Origin: Saccopteryx bilineata
Lineage: Eukaryota > Chordata > Mammalia > Chiroptera > Emballonuridae
DNA: 64,000 bases
NCBI RefSeq assembly: GCF_036850765.1
Contig: NC_089494.1
Span: 54,391,809-54,455,808 of the forward strand
Reading direction: 5' to 3'
The position numbers and the translations under genes were made by a program. The notes beneath the pieces were generated by a model. That model was not told where the DNA came from. It did not search any database and saw nothing but the letters and a program-made list of their open reading frames with translations. Positions 9,454 through 21,251 of the stretch are shown here, one piece after another (the first letter of the stretch is position 1; each line of letters begins with the position of its first letter).

Positions 9454-9850
9454 CCCTGGCCGGTTGGCTCAGTGGTAAAGCCTGGCATATGGAAATCCCA
9501 GGTTCAATTCCCAGAAAGGGCACATAGGAGAAGTGCCCATCTGCTTCTCCACCCTTCCCCCTCTCCTTACCCTTATCTCTCTTCCCTTCCCACAGCCAAG
9601 GCTCCATTGGAGCAAAGTTGGCCCAGGCACTGAGGATGGCTCTATGGCCTCCGCCTGAGGAGCTAAAATGGCTCCAGTTACAATGGAGCAATGGCCCAGA
9701 TGGGCAGAGCATCGCTCCTCAGTGGGCATGCCGGGTGGATCCTAGTCAGGCAGTCAGGTGCATGCAGGAGTCTGTCTCTCTGCCTCCCCACTTCTCAATT
9801 CAGAAAAATGCAATAAATAAATAAATAAATAAATAAGAGAGAGAGACAGA
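9454..9850 (+). mobile_element. Long tRNA-SINE (family A)
   Basis: Head CCCTGGCCGGTTGGCTCAGT, family A body, (AAAT)n tail at 9811-9835. TSD GAGACAGACACAG (9441-9453) and GAGACAGATACAG (9851-9863). Confidence 0.94.
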
Positions 9851-10139
9851 GAGACAGATACAGTAATAAGCTTCTCAGGACCCATGACAGGACACATCCA
9901 AACTGAGTTAGGTTTTCATTTTCATGCAGTCCAGATGAGGCTCAGGTTTCTTTCTGGGGCAACCAGAGAGACAGCCATAGATGTTCAGACTGATATTTGC
10001 AGGAGATGCAGTTCCAGTTATTAATTACTGCTGTGTGAAAAAAATGAAGAAAGAAAAAGGGTTCATCAAGATGGGGGGGGGCGCTAAAACCATATTGAAA
10101 TAGCACATCTTAAATAATGACAGACACGATACACTAAAG

Positions 10140-11135
10140 TGTTCATTTACTCAGCATATTCATTGAACCAGCTCATTGCAAGAGCCACAGGATACAGCAG
10201 TGAACAAGGCAGGATAGGCCTTCAGAAAAATTCTGTCGAGTGATAGATAAACTTTTACTAACTAGAGAAAGTTCTGAGTGCTTAAGGGACACTTAAAGAG
10301 AATTCGGAAGGTCAAGGTGGGTTGAGTTAGGCTAAACAGTGTGAGAGGAGGAATGAGGAGAGGCTCCAGCAAGGCCAGGTAGAAGAACTGGAAGATGTGG
10401 TCTTGGAGCTTTTAGCTGTCCACATGCAGGATAGTATGATACAAAGCCGACTAGAGAAGCAAGGACACATCATGAACCTTCTGTACCAGACTGGAAAATT
10501 TACTTCTCTGCTGGGCTGATTGGAAGCTATTGAAAGATGAGTCTTGGTCAGTGATGTGTTTCAGAATTGTAAAGAAAAGACTGAATCCAGAAAACCTAAC
10601 TTTGGAGGCTTCTGTAGTAATTAACAAGTAGTAAGATGATGATGGTTTGAACTAGTTCAGGAGGAACAGAGGAAATAACAAATTCAAGAGATATGAGAGG
10701 TCCTGGCTGGGTTGCTTAGTTGGTTAGAGCATCATCCTGATACACCAAGGTTGCAGGTTCAATCCCCAGTCAAGGCACATACATGAAACAACCAATGAGT
10801 GCATAAGTAAGTGAAACAACAAATTGATCTCTCTTTCTCTTCCTCTCAAAGCAATCAATCATATTTTTAAAAAGAGGAGATATGAGAGACAGAACCCAAC
10901 AGAACTTGGTGATAGTATTGGGAAATAAAAATATGGAGCTGAGGTGAAGGAGTCAACTTGATACCCAAGTTTTGAGATCATGATTTGAATATATGATGCT
11001 ATATCACAGAGAAACAAACAAACAAACAAAAGGAACGAGGTTATGCATGTGTGTATGCACAGCAATGGAAACGCACGTGTGGCAATGAATTAAGTTTTAG
11101 ATGTGGAGTTTGAGATATTTGTGGAATAGTAAGAT
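10140..11135 (-). mobile_element. L2 antisense fragment, split by a SINE
   Basis: Read in reverse this carries L2 3' landmarks: 'GATACAGCAGTGAACAAGGC', 'GATTGGAAGCTATTGAAAGA', 'AATGAATTAAGTTTTAGATG' and 'GAGTTTGAGATATTTGTGG'. The Ves-like SINE at 10700-10876 interrupts it. Very diverged. Confidence 0.65.
10700..10876 (+). mobile_element. Ves-like SINE inside L2
   Basis: Opens TCCTGGCTGGGTTGCTTAGT; B-box GGTTCAATCCC; tail 'CAATCAATCATATTTTTAAA'. TSD GAGATATGAGAG at 10688-10699 and 10877-10888. Confidence 0.92.
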
Positions 11136-11139
11136 ATTC

Positions 11140-12160
11140 TAGCCAAATTCAACCCAATCATGTTTACTCTTTTGTCAACAGATAAAAACAAGAGGAATAG
11201 CAATCCTCTCATTATCCTCAACAATGTCAAAGGCAAACAATGGTCTATGATAAATCTATTGTAAAAGTGCAATAAAATGAAATGAAATGGCATTTCGAAA
11301 AGTAGCTAACAGGGCCCATGACGAATGGTCCTGCTCTGGTTTTCCACTCAAAGATTATTTTTTTCTGAATAGAACTGACGGCTGATTTCAACTCCATTCT
11401 ACAACTAGCCCACATCACCATCATTCTGAAATAAACACTCCCTCTTATTCTGCTGCCTCGTTTCCAACTAAGGCCCAGAAAGCTGTTGTAGCCAAGGCAC
11501 TTCCACACTCTCCAGAAACTGGCAATGTCAGAAAAATTGATCTCAACTCATATGTTTTTCTTCTCTCCATTCACCAGAATCTTATGGGTGAAATCCACTC
11601 AACACAGTTCCTTTCATAGCATAATTAAAGTTAGTAGCAGTCAAATGCTCTACTATTAATTTTGATGAAAATTTGTTGTTGCATTTGATGGAGCAGGACC
11701 TTATTTCGATGATTGTGGTTATACTTATGATTTCACTACCTGTTCAGAAACAACCACCTTTTACTACTTCCTACACTGTGTTAGCCCTAAGTTTCCTTCC
11801 TCCAAGACTTAGGAAACAGTTCACTTTTCTTCAGTCAGCAGAAATAAAGGGTGCTTAATGTTGCTTTGACAAAGCTTATAGATAGTGCTATTTCTCTAAT
11901 CAATGCTTTTGTAGGCAAGTGTAAGAGTCAGGTAGGGAGGGATCCGTGGAGGGTGGAGAAAAAGAAGACTTTTAAAAGCTACTTACGTCTATCTGCAACC
12001 CTCAACTGAAACTTAAATATTCAGGCATTCAGTGAATATGTGCTATTTGATTAATATACATCGTGTCCACTGTGTGCCAGGAGCTGCTTTAGGGACACAA
12101 ATAAGTAAAAGACAAAACACAAGTGCTCTCTATTCTTGGCAAGAAGTCCTCGCCAGGAGA
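11140..12160. other. Mostly unassigned; possible L2 3' end
   Basis: Around 12015-12110 the phrase 'CACTGTGTGCCAGGAGCTGC' resembles the reverse complement of an L2/MIR 3' end. The rest is unrecognised. Confidence 0.4.
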
Positions 12161-12164
12161 GAGG

Positions 12165-13505
12165 TTTCTAATATGGACTCACTCGACTTCTCAGTTGTTA
12201 TCAAGAGTGAACATTTCTCCTTCTTGAAAGCCTCTCTTTTTGTGATAATGTTTGTTTTGGGCTCCCTCACTTTCCATCTGGCCAGTTGAGTCTCTTTGCT
12301 GGCACCTTTCCCTCCACCACAGTGTTGGAAAACCCTAGAGATCTGTTCTGGGTCCTCTTTCCTTCTCTTTTCATCTCTCTCTTTAGGAGCTCTAACTATG
12401 TTATATGTTTTTAAATACCAGCTAAGTACTACCATCAAATCTCACAAGAGTCCCCAATTCATGTCTCCAGCTTGGTCTTCTCTTCTGATCTCCAGGATCA
12501 TGTTTTACTGTCTCCCTGATGTCTCTACCTGGATATCTAGTGGACATTGTACACATACCTAAAAATCTAAGTTCTGATTCTCTTACTCACGTCTATATTA
12601 GTCCTCCATCCAATGTCTTTCTTTTGAGAAAATAGCACTCCATCTGCCCAGTTGTTCAGTCCAGAAACTTGGAAACTATTTCTTGATTCCCCCCTTTCTC
12701 TATTCTCCACATATAATAAATTAATCATTAAGTTATACTAATTTGACCTTTGAAATATACCTCAAGCCCATCTGTTTATCTTCTGCACTGCTACAACCCT
12801 CTACCAAACTGCAGTAATCTCATCCAGATTATTCAGTAATCCACTACTTGGTCTTCCTATTTGCTCCTCCTTCATACCATTAATTTTCTATATAGATGCC
12901 ATAGTGAACTTTTAAAATTCTAAATCAAATCATGCATGACACTCCCTTGCTTAAATCCTATACATAGTTTCTCATTGCTCTTCGGTACAAACCACACATA
13001 ATGTGATCCACAAGGACCCTATGATCTGGTCTCCGACTACTTTGCCAGCTCTCTTTTGGCCATATTCTTCAGGATCACTTCACTTTAGCAACATTGACTT
13101 TCATTAATTTCCTTAAATGCATTGAGAGTTTTCACCGTCAGGGTCTTTGCTCATATTGTTCCCTCTGCCTGAACACACAATCTCTGACTTCTCATGATTC
13201 TCCTCTTTCTTCAGTTTCAGTTTAATGGTCTCCTGGTCACAGAGACTATTCCTGCTCATCCAATTAAAAAGGGTCACCATATTGTCCTCTGGTAAACAAT
13301 CCTGTTTATTCTCTTCAGATATTTTTAATTTATAATCATATATATATATATATATATATATATTTATCTTTTCATTTTGTCTTCCTCTCTAGAAAATGAG
13401 AGAACACATGTTGTGTTGTTATTGTTGTTCACCATTATATTTCCATCTCCTGACATGCTACCTGGCAAAAAGCAGGCAGTCAGTAAGTATTTTTCTTGAA
13501 TGGCC
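12165..13505 (+). mobile_element. Long L2 copy, 3' half in sense orientation
   Basis: Follows the L2 order over about 1.3 kb: 'CTTCTTGAAAGCCTCTCTTT', 'AACCCTAGAGATCTGTTCTG', 'GATATCTAGTGGACATTGTA', 'ACTCCCTTGCTTAAATCCTA', 'CCCTATGATCTGGTCTCCGA', 'TTGTTCCCTCTGCCTGAACA'. It ends in 'AGTAAGTATTTTTCTTGAAT'. It covers the reverse-transcriptase C-terminal region and the 3' UTR, full of stops and indels. A (TA)n run lies inside. Confidence 0.72.
13338..13363. repeat. (TA)n microsatellite
   Basis: About 12 uninterrupted TA units inside the L2 copy. Confidence 0.95.
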
Positions 13506-13702
13506 CTTATGTGATTTAGACTTTTAGATCACTGATATCATAAACTGATAAGTCTGATTATTTCTATAAATTTATGTTAGTGCATTATTACATGCAAAAC
13601 AATATGTTAGGTCCTCTGGCAAATTCAAAGATATATAAAACATGGTTCCTACTCTCAAACAGCTTATAATTTACAAGGAGAGAGAGATGATATGCCTTAG
13701 AG

Positions 13703-14037
13703 CAGGGGTCCCCAAACTATGTACGGCCCACGGGCCGCATGCGGCCCCCTGAGGCCATTTCTCCAGCCCCCACTGCACTTCCAGAAGGGGCACCTCTTTC
13801 ATTGGTGGTCAGTGAGAGGAGCATAGTTCCCATTGAAATACTGGTCAGTTTCTTGATTTAAATTTACTTGTTCTTTATTTTAAATATTGTATTTATTCCT
13901 GTTTTTTTTTTTTTACTTTAAAATAAGATATGTGCAGTGTGCATAGGGATTTGTTCATAGTTTTTTTATAGTCTGGCCCCCCAGTGGTCTGAGGGACAGT
14001 AAACTGGCCCCCTGTGTAAAAAGTTTGGGGATCCCTG
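13703..14037 (+). mobile_element. Non-autonomous hAT element with 8-bp TSD
   Basis: Inverted termini CAGGGGTCCCCAAACT and ..AGTTTGGGGATCCCTG. The exact 8-bp TSD CCTTAGAG at 13695-13702 and 14038-14045 is diagnostic of the hAT superfamily. At 335 bp with no transposase it is non-autonomous. It sits in DNA that resembles antisense L2 (about 13555-14420). Confidence 0.95.
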
Positions 14038-14419
14038 CCTTAGAGGACCAGAGAATAGAGTCTATATGAATGTCATATACATTGGGGAGAGAAGAGACAA
14101 TTGGCTGCTAGTCAATGGTGTAGGCATAAAGGGCAGCCTTGAGACCTGAACTTGGATAGAGGATAAGGCAGAGAAAATGAACAACAAAAACAACTGATAT
14201 AATACATTGGTAAAAACTGTTATGAATTGTCAGGTACAGGTAATGTGGGAAAGTAAAATAGGACTGGCCTTTTTAGGCTGGACAAAGGAAGTACTAAGAA
14301 AAAACAACACAAGAAGCAATGGGAGAGAAAAGCTGGAATGCCAAGGAGGGGAGAGTGCATTTGGATAATGCTGACCGGGTTCTAGAGATGAGTCTGAGAT
14401 GTTGGTGCAACATTCATAG

Positions 14420-15150
14420 ATATGTCTGGCAAGTATTGTTTATTTATTTACTTACTTATTTATGTTTACTTTTTCCTTATTAGATATTTTTAAATTACTA
14501 AATTAAAGCATGTAACATGTAAAACATTTAGTGATGCATAAAGAAAATATTTACAATCTTTCCCTGCCTTCCTCTAATCCAGCGTTTTGAAGCACTCCTC
14601 CCCCCACCCCAAGTGCCTGTCTGAAGGTTCTCTCTTGAAGGATCCAAATTAAGATCCTTTAAGATAAGATCCAACGAAGGCAGGAGATTATTTTGTCATA
14701 GTAATAAACTCTCAACAGGAAACAAGAAGCTCCGATTCTTTTATCCTGATATATACTATTAGCCCAAATTTACAGATGCTTGAATGTAAATATTGACAAG
14801 TTTGCTTTTAAAAGAAATATGAAATAAAGCCTTCCAAATTATAAAAGTTCTTAAACTTGCTGAGAAACTGCGCCTGAAAACACCTCTCAGAACCCCCCAC
14901 CTCTGGAAGATTGAGAGGCTGGGCATTTATCTAAGAACATATCCTCCTCTGGGGGAGGGTCAAGCATGCTCCCAGGCGCCAGAGTCCGCAGACAGAAAAG
15001 AGACACAGAAGTGCTTGAACTGGGAAGCTGCCAACATGCTGAAACTGTCTCCCAGCAGCAGGGGAGGTCAGATAGTGTAAGGGGCCAGACATTGACAGTG
15101 GCTGCCACAGCTGCCAAGGAAAACCTTACTCGGTTTGTTAGTGGTGCTCA
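14420..15150. other. Unassigned sequence
   Basis: No gene or repeat recognised. Short open frames at 14887-15175 show no family features. Confidence 0.4.
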
Positions 15151-15154
15151 AGCT

Positions 15155-15720
15155 CACTGGGGTGACACTGGTTAATGCAGTTATATGGGTTTGAAGTGTA
15201 CAGCTCTTCAGTACATCATCTGTACACTGTATCATGCATTCACCACCCAGAGTCAAGTCTCCTTCTATCACCATGTATCCCTCCTCTCCCCTCTCCTACC
15301 TCCTGTACCTCCCTTTCTCTCTGGTAATCACCATACTGTTGCCTGTGTCTGATTTATTTGTTTGTTTGTTTGTTTGTTTGTTTGCTTTCTCCCCCACCAC
15401 TCTCCCTTCTGACAGCCGTCAGTCTGGTCTCTGTTAAACACGAGTCTGTTTCTATACTGTATGTTAGTTTATTTTTGTTTATTAGATTCCACATGTAAGT
15501 GAAATCAGTTGGTATTTGTCTGTTCATTGTGTTATTTAGAATAGCCAAGATTTGGAAGCAGCCCAGTGCCCATAAGGAGATGAGTGAATATAAAAGCTGT
15601 GGTACATTTATACAATGGAATACTATGCGGCCATAAAAAAGAAAGAAATCTTATTCTGTCATAGCATGGATGGATCTGGAAAGTGTTATGTGAAGTGAAA
15701 TAAGTGAGTCAGACACAGTC
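15155..15720. mobile_element. L1 3' end with 5' inversion (twin-primed)
   Basis: 15155-15530 is the L1 3' UTR on the minus strand, starting 'CTGGGGTGACACTGGTTAAT' and ending 'TGGTATTTGTCTGTTCATTG'. From about 15535 to 15720 the adjoining upstream L1 segment runs on the plus strand ('TACAATGGAATACTATGCGG', 'GAAGTGAAATAAGTGAGTCA'). The two parts are neighbours in the L1 consensus but lie in opposite orientations. No clear TSD or poly(T) was found at the left end. Confidence 0.82.
15356..15383. repeat. (TTTG)n microsatellite in L1
   Basis: Seven TTTG units within the L1 3' UTR fragment. Confidence 0.95.
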
Positions 15721-15829
15721 AAACTTATTTTCTAATTTCTTAGTTTTCTCTGATTGGATATGGAAAATGAGTGAGTGTGGGTAAAGTACTGGATACAGTG
15801 CTTAGCTCATAATTAATACTGAATATATA

Positions 15830-18440
15830 CTAGCCCTTTCTCCTTTACCCCTCTTTTCTTATCATTATGAATTTGTGTAGAAATAAACCACCTACAGAAA
15901 TAAATTGTGTATGGAAATCTGAGCTCAGGGTCAATGACCCACATGTGGAAGGTTGTCTAAGTTATTATAATAAGAGTCATTTGCTGTCTCTATTTGTTTA
16001 TATTATTTATTTACTCATTCAACAACACATTTATTGAATTTCTATTATATATACTTACAGAGGCTATGTATAACATGAAAAACAGATTTGGAATCCTTAT
16101 CCTTTTTTATATATGCATTCTAATAAAGTAACTAAGCTTTAGTCTAGGCTTTTAGTCTTGTCACTTTTTCAATACAGTGACATTTATAGGAAGATGATTT
16201 TTCTACAGCACAACTATGAACATGTCATTTCCCTATTCAGAGACTCTTAATACCTCCACCTCCCAACTCAATTCAGTCAAAATGCCTCACCTGAGGCTTA
16301 ATTCATTCCACGGTTGGCCTCAAACTTTCTTTCTTCCCACCTCAAACATAGCCTATTTTTTATTTTCTCTGAAAATATTCTTTTTAGTTTGGGAAATTAA
16401 CAGACCAAGAAAGAACCATTGAAGCCAAATGCCATCCAAAATAATGCCTACCAGAGAAATTCAACAAACAGGTTTTTTCTGGCTGAAGTGTTCAGGACAA
16501 TTTTTCTGAAGTAGAATGGCAATTTTGAGAAATTTCACTTTTACGAGTTTCTGCATAACTCCTAAAACTATTGATACTTCATAACTTAAACAAACCCTAT
16601 TTCACGCTTCAGTACAGAAGAAGAAACAATTGCTCTTCTTGTTACAGCATACAAAGGAGCTGATAGAAAACCATTCTCCCCTCAGAGAACATAGTTATTA
16701 AGTGACAACATTTTATCTCATGAGTAATCTGATCTGGAAGATTGAATTTGTGCACTAGAATGACTTAACAACTGGTTCATGCAAAATCTCAAAGGTTTCC
16801 AAGACACTATCTTTTATTATCAGAGGTCAAAACCCATGTAAAAGTGCTACACAACAGTGTCTTATCTGAAACCTCTTATACACATGACCTCATCTTGAAA
16901 AACAGAGTTCCTAGACATATTGGAAAGGGGCATGGTGAATAAACAGTGTGAAATTGGTTAATCATGGGTAAAGTTATATCACACACCATTTATGTACATA
17001 TGTCCCAAGCACATTGTAGACAGAGAAGAAGCTAAAGCTATATTCTTATTCTTGAATAGCTGGCAATTGAATAGCAGACAACACAAACTTGAAACCAGAA
17101 AACAATTTCAAAGCAACTGACAAAATATGTTGTAAATACAGCACAAACTATGTATATAATATAATAGTGATGTTTACAAAGTAGCAACAAATTTTGTAGG
17201 GCGACCAAAGGAAATATATTTAGTTTAATCTTAGATTTATTTTTCTTTTCTTTTGTTTTCCAAAACCAGACCAAACTGGAAGAACACACAGGCTAGCCTT
17301 TGTAAACCAGATAAAAAAGATAAGAAAACATCAGAGACTAAAATATCATCAGTAAATAGGAGGAATGTAAACATAAAGAAAGGCTATATCACTTTGTAAA
17401 GACAATAGTGGGAAATAAGAAAAATAATTTATTTCTTATTTTTCCTAAATTATTTAAAATCCTGGAGAGACTTTGGAAAAATAATTCTAATTTGGATTAG
17501 TAAAATATAATAAATGATACAAATGCAAAACTAATTTCAGCTCTATTTTACATCTATGCATTGGAAAACCAACAGAGAGATTATTCTATTTTTGGAGCAT
17601 CCTGAATATCAGCTTTGTTTATAACAGTTGCTCAGTATACTGACCTTGTAAAGTAAATTTCCTCTGCTTACAGAAATTAGAAAAACTATTTTTGTTTCAA
17701 AACCACGTGTTGTTCATAAGAAACTCATTAGAATTGTGGATAAAAGTAAAAGAATCAATGTCAGACTTATTTTTTTATTACTGTCCAAAAGATTGTAATA
17801 CTAATTCAATACAATAATAATAAAAGTGTTGTGTGTGTATATTATACAGGTATTTTTTATTCTCTTCATGCTTCACATGAAAATCAGTAAGTTTCTTCAA
17901 AACTAGTTTTAGAAACTTTATGGTGAGTTGGGAAACATTAGTCCGATAATAAAACTGCTCTTATATTTTTATAGCTTCTTTGTTAATAAAATAAAAGAGT
18001 TCAATTAGATTGTCACTAAAGTGACTTCCATTACAGCGTTATTGTTTTAAATTGCCATACAGAGCTAGAGAATGCTGTTCTTTCAGAGCCTGTAAGAGGA
18101 ATAAGAAATCACACAGCTAGGAAGGTCATTTCAGTTGATAACTCTATTTAAGAAGGCAAGATGATGCAACTGTCAGGATGAAAATATGAATCTTGAGTAA
18201 ATATCAACAACCTTCTGCCTATACATCAATACACAAAATTAGTTATCATTTATCTTATGTTGGCTTAGTCAAGGATATGCAGAATAGAAAAGTTTAACTT
18301 TTCTTTCCAAAATAATGTGGGATAACACGTTTTTTTAGTTGTTACACTGTGATATAAGAAGACATATAATTTGGTCTTTATCCCCAGCTTCAGCCAAAGT
18401 TTCTAAAATCTTGATAATTCATAAATTATAAAGGTGAAAG
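15830..18440. other. Mostly unassigned AT-rich DNA; weak L2-like patches
   Basis: About 16005-16110 resembles a reversed L2 3' end ('ACTCATTCAACAACACATTT'). About 16170-16340 resembles sense L2 ('ATGTCATTTCCCTATTCAGA'). The rest is unrecognised. Confidence 0.4.
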
Positions 18441-18444
18441 AAGG

Positions 18445-19110
18445 ATATATGGATATATGGTTTTTGTCCCTCAGTTCCTGATATAGCTTTGGAGGGACAG
18501 AGGTGACCTTTGCAAAGCATTGAAGAATGGGGGAGGGAATGCTGGTTGCCAGGGGAACCAACCAGGAGACTAAAGGGTTAGAACTTGCAGCCCCATCACA
18601 ACCTTCAAGGAGTGAAAAAAGGGGCTAGATACTGAGTTTGGCCATCAATGGCCTCAGTTTCAATCAATTGTGTCTAAATAATTGAACCTCCATAAAAATT
18701 CTAAATGATGGAGTGTGGAGAGTTTTGAGGTTTATAAACACTTTGAGGTTCTGGGAGGGCAGTGTGTTCACAGAGGGCATGGAAGCTGAGTATCTCCCTG
18801 CCTTCATACCTTGCCTTACACATGTCTTCCATCTAGTTATTCTTGAGTTTTATCCTTTGTAATAATCTGGTAAACTTAAGTCATTTTTCCCTGAGTTCTG
18901 TGAGACATTCTAGGAAATTATTGAACCTGAGGTGGTGGTCATGAGCATCCCCAATTTTTAGTGGGTTGTTCATAAGCACAGAAGTCTCAGACTTGTGACT
19001 GGCATCATTTTTGTGGAACTGATCCTTTAACCTGTGGGGTTTGCTAAATCTGGGTAGTTAGTATCAGAACCAAGTTTAGCCATAGGACATCAAATTCATG
19101 TTTTCAGGAA
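18445..19110 (+). mobile_element. Old solo LTR-like element (ERVL class, tentative)
   Basis: Carries phrases of an old mammalian LTR family: 'AACCTCCATAAAAATTCTAA', 'GAGTTCTGTGAGACATTCTA', 'GAACCTGAGGTGGTGGTCAT', 'TTTAACCTGTGGGGTTTGCT' and 'TAGTTAGTATCAGAACCAAG'. No viral coding sequence is present. The family name cannot be fixed by eye. Confidence 0.55.
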
Positions 19111-19146
19111 AATGAAGGATTACTTGGTGTGAAAAACCTACATGGT

Positions 19147-19418
19147 TGCCTGACCAGGCAGTGGGTGCAGTGAATAGACCGTCGGAATGGAATGTGAAGG
19201 ACCCAGGTTCAAAACCCAGAGATCACTGGCTTGAGCAAGGGATCACTTGCTCTGCTTTAGCCCCCTCCCCCTGTCAAGGCATATATGAGAAAGTAATCCC
19301 TGAACAACTAAGGAGCTGCAATGAAGAATTGATGCTTCTCATCTCTCTCCCTTCCAGTCTGTCCCTCTCTCTGACTCTGTCTCTGTCAAAAAAAAAAACA
19401 CACAAAAAACACACATTT
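19147..19418 (+). mobile_element. Family B SINE
   Basis: Opens CCTGACCAGGCAGTGGGTGC; tRNA-like head, 'GCTTGAGCAAGGGATCACTT' body, 'GATGCTTCTCATCTCTCTCC' and an A-rich tail at 19388-19410. Confidence 0.9.
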
Positions 19419-19419
19419 G

Positions 19420-20540
19420 GTGTCAAAAGTGATTATGTACATTAAAAATATTTTTGTTGTTTATTTGTTTTACAGTTTCCTTTTCTAAGACTCATTTCCC
19501 TTTGTACTCTTATATTTTGGTCTTCGGATAAATGACCAAAAAACAAATTGCACTTACATGAATCTTTGCAATTTACAAAGTACATCTTCCAAGATGCACT
19601 AAAATAGATGTAAAGTAATTATCAGTAAAACTTGAGATCCCAGAAGCATCATATGGTAGAAAAGAAATAATATAAAATGTACCATGGTAGCCAAGACTAC
19701 ATTTTTAAATTAAAAACAAATAAACATGGGGAAAAGATTTTCATCATAGGCTTAATCTGGAAGTTATCTTCTCATCAATAATCGATAAAGTAATATCAGT
19801 ACTTCAAAACACAGAGATAAAATATCAAAAGACACCCAGATATATCACAGATCTCAAGGACAGGAAAAACTACAAAGACAGCACATTCTTAGAGTGATAC
19901 AGACCTGGTTAAAGATGCTTTTGTAGGATAATTGCAGGATACTAGAACCCTTGATAATGGAGAACGAGCTTTGAGTAATTGTATTTGAAAAATTGAGAAG
20001 CTTCGGTATTTAGAATTAACTGTGTTGATAAAAGAAGTGCCACCCCAGATCTCATTAATGTAACACAAGTACAAACTGGGGCAGGAACAGAAAGGATGCA
20101 AAGAACCAAGTCAAGAAAATAGATGAGAGACCACATTGACCATACCAGTAACAATTTTCTTGGCCACAGCTGAGTAAACATTATTACTGATTCTTCAAGG
20201 AGGAGAGATTGAAATTAATATCAGAAGTCTACAACCTAGCTGATCTTTTCAAGTTACAAGTATTCTAAGTAACATGCAGTTCACCTTCGTCTGAAATCTA
20301 GTCAATCCTAGTTGAGGCTTTTATTACTAGTACAAAGTCCTGAGATACCAGTTTAAAGGTTATATAGAGTTCTGGTCTAGAAGCACCTCAACTGCAAATT
20401 GCAGTCAGCACTCTGCCACCTAGGATACTAATCAGTTAGCCAAGAGGTGTTGCTGTCTTATTAAGGATTATTCCTGACAACTTAAGGAAACTATATAGGT
20501 TTACTGCACTGTAGGTTTATATACATTAACTTTATTGATC
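19420..20540. other. Unassigned sequence
   Basis: No gene or repeat recognised. Confidence 0.4.
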
Positions 20541-20544
20541 CTTA

Positions 20545-20740
20545 AAAGAAAAAAAATTGAGTTAGGTAGGATAATTTCTTTCATTTTAGAGAGAGACAGT
20601 GTCTTCCAAAGTGTTAAGTGGCTTGCTCACGGTCAGTGAGCTCTTTCCTGACCCTCCCACACTCCCTTACCAGGGGACTGACTGGCCTATATGGAAGGAC
20701 AACGATCAGAATGGGAGCCAGGGCTTGGGTCTCTAAGAAC
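20545..20740 (-). mobile_element. MIR-like SINE, old
   Basis: Reverse MIR core recognisable as 'TTAAGTGGCTTGCTCACGGT', after 'TCATTTTAGAGAGAGACAGT'. Diverged. Confidence 0.55.
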
Positions 20741-20854
20741 GGAACTAGACAAAAATATAAAGGCCTCTTTCAAGTTTGAATTAAAGAAACCAAGATTAAT
20801 TCATTCAACCAAAGAAGAGAAGTGAAGAAAAAAAAAAGTTAAGATTCAGGAAAA

Positions 20855-21237
20855 TGCCCTGGCCGGTTAGCTCAGTGGTAGAGTGTCAGCTTGGTGTGCA
20901 GGAGTCCCGGGTTTGATTCCCAGCCAGGGAACACAGGAGAAGTGCCCATCTGCTTCTCCTCCCCCTCTCCTTCCTCTCTGTCTCTCTCTTCCCCTCCTGT
21001 AGCCAAAGGCTCCAGTGGAGCAAAGTTGGCTCGGGCGCTGAGGATGGCTCCATGGCCTCTGCCTCAGGTGCTAGAATGGCTCTGGTTGCAACAGAGCGAC
21101 ACCCCAGATGGGCAGAGCATCGCCCCCTGGTGGGCATGCCGAGTGGATCCCGGTTGGGCGCATGCGGGAGTCTGTCTGACTGCCTCCCCGTTTCCAACTT
21201 CAGAAAAATACACACACACTCAAAAAAAAAAAAAAAA
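20855..21237 (+). mobile_element. Long tRNA-SINE (family A)
   Basis: Complete copy with head GCCCTGGCCGGTTAGCTCAG and a long A-tail at 21222-21239. TSD AAGATTCAGGAAAA at 20841-20854 and 21238-21251. Confidence 0.96.
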
Positions 21238-21251
21238 AAGATTCAGGAAAA

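Noticed and set aside
14887..15175. Overlapping short frames in a GC-richer patch
   Set aside because: No splice structure, family motif or CpG island; probably chance.
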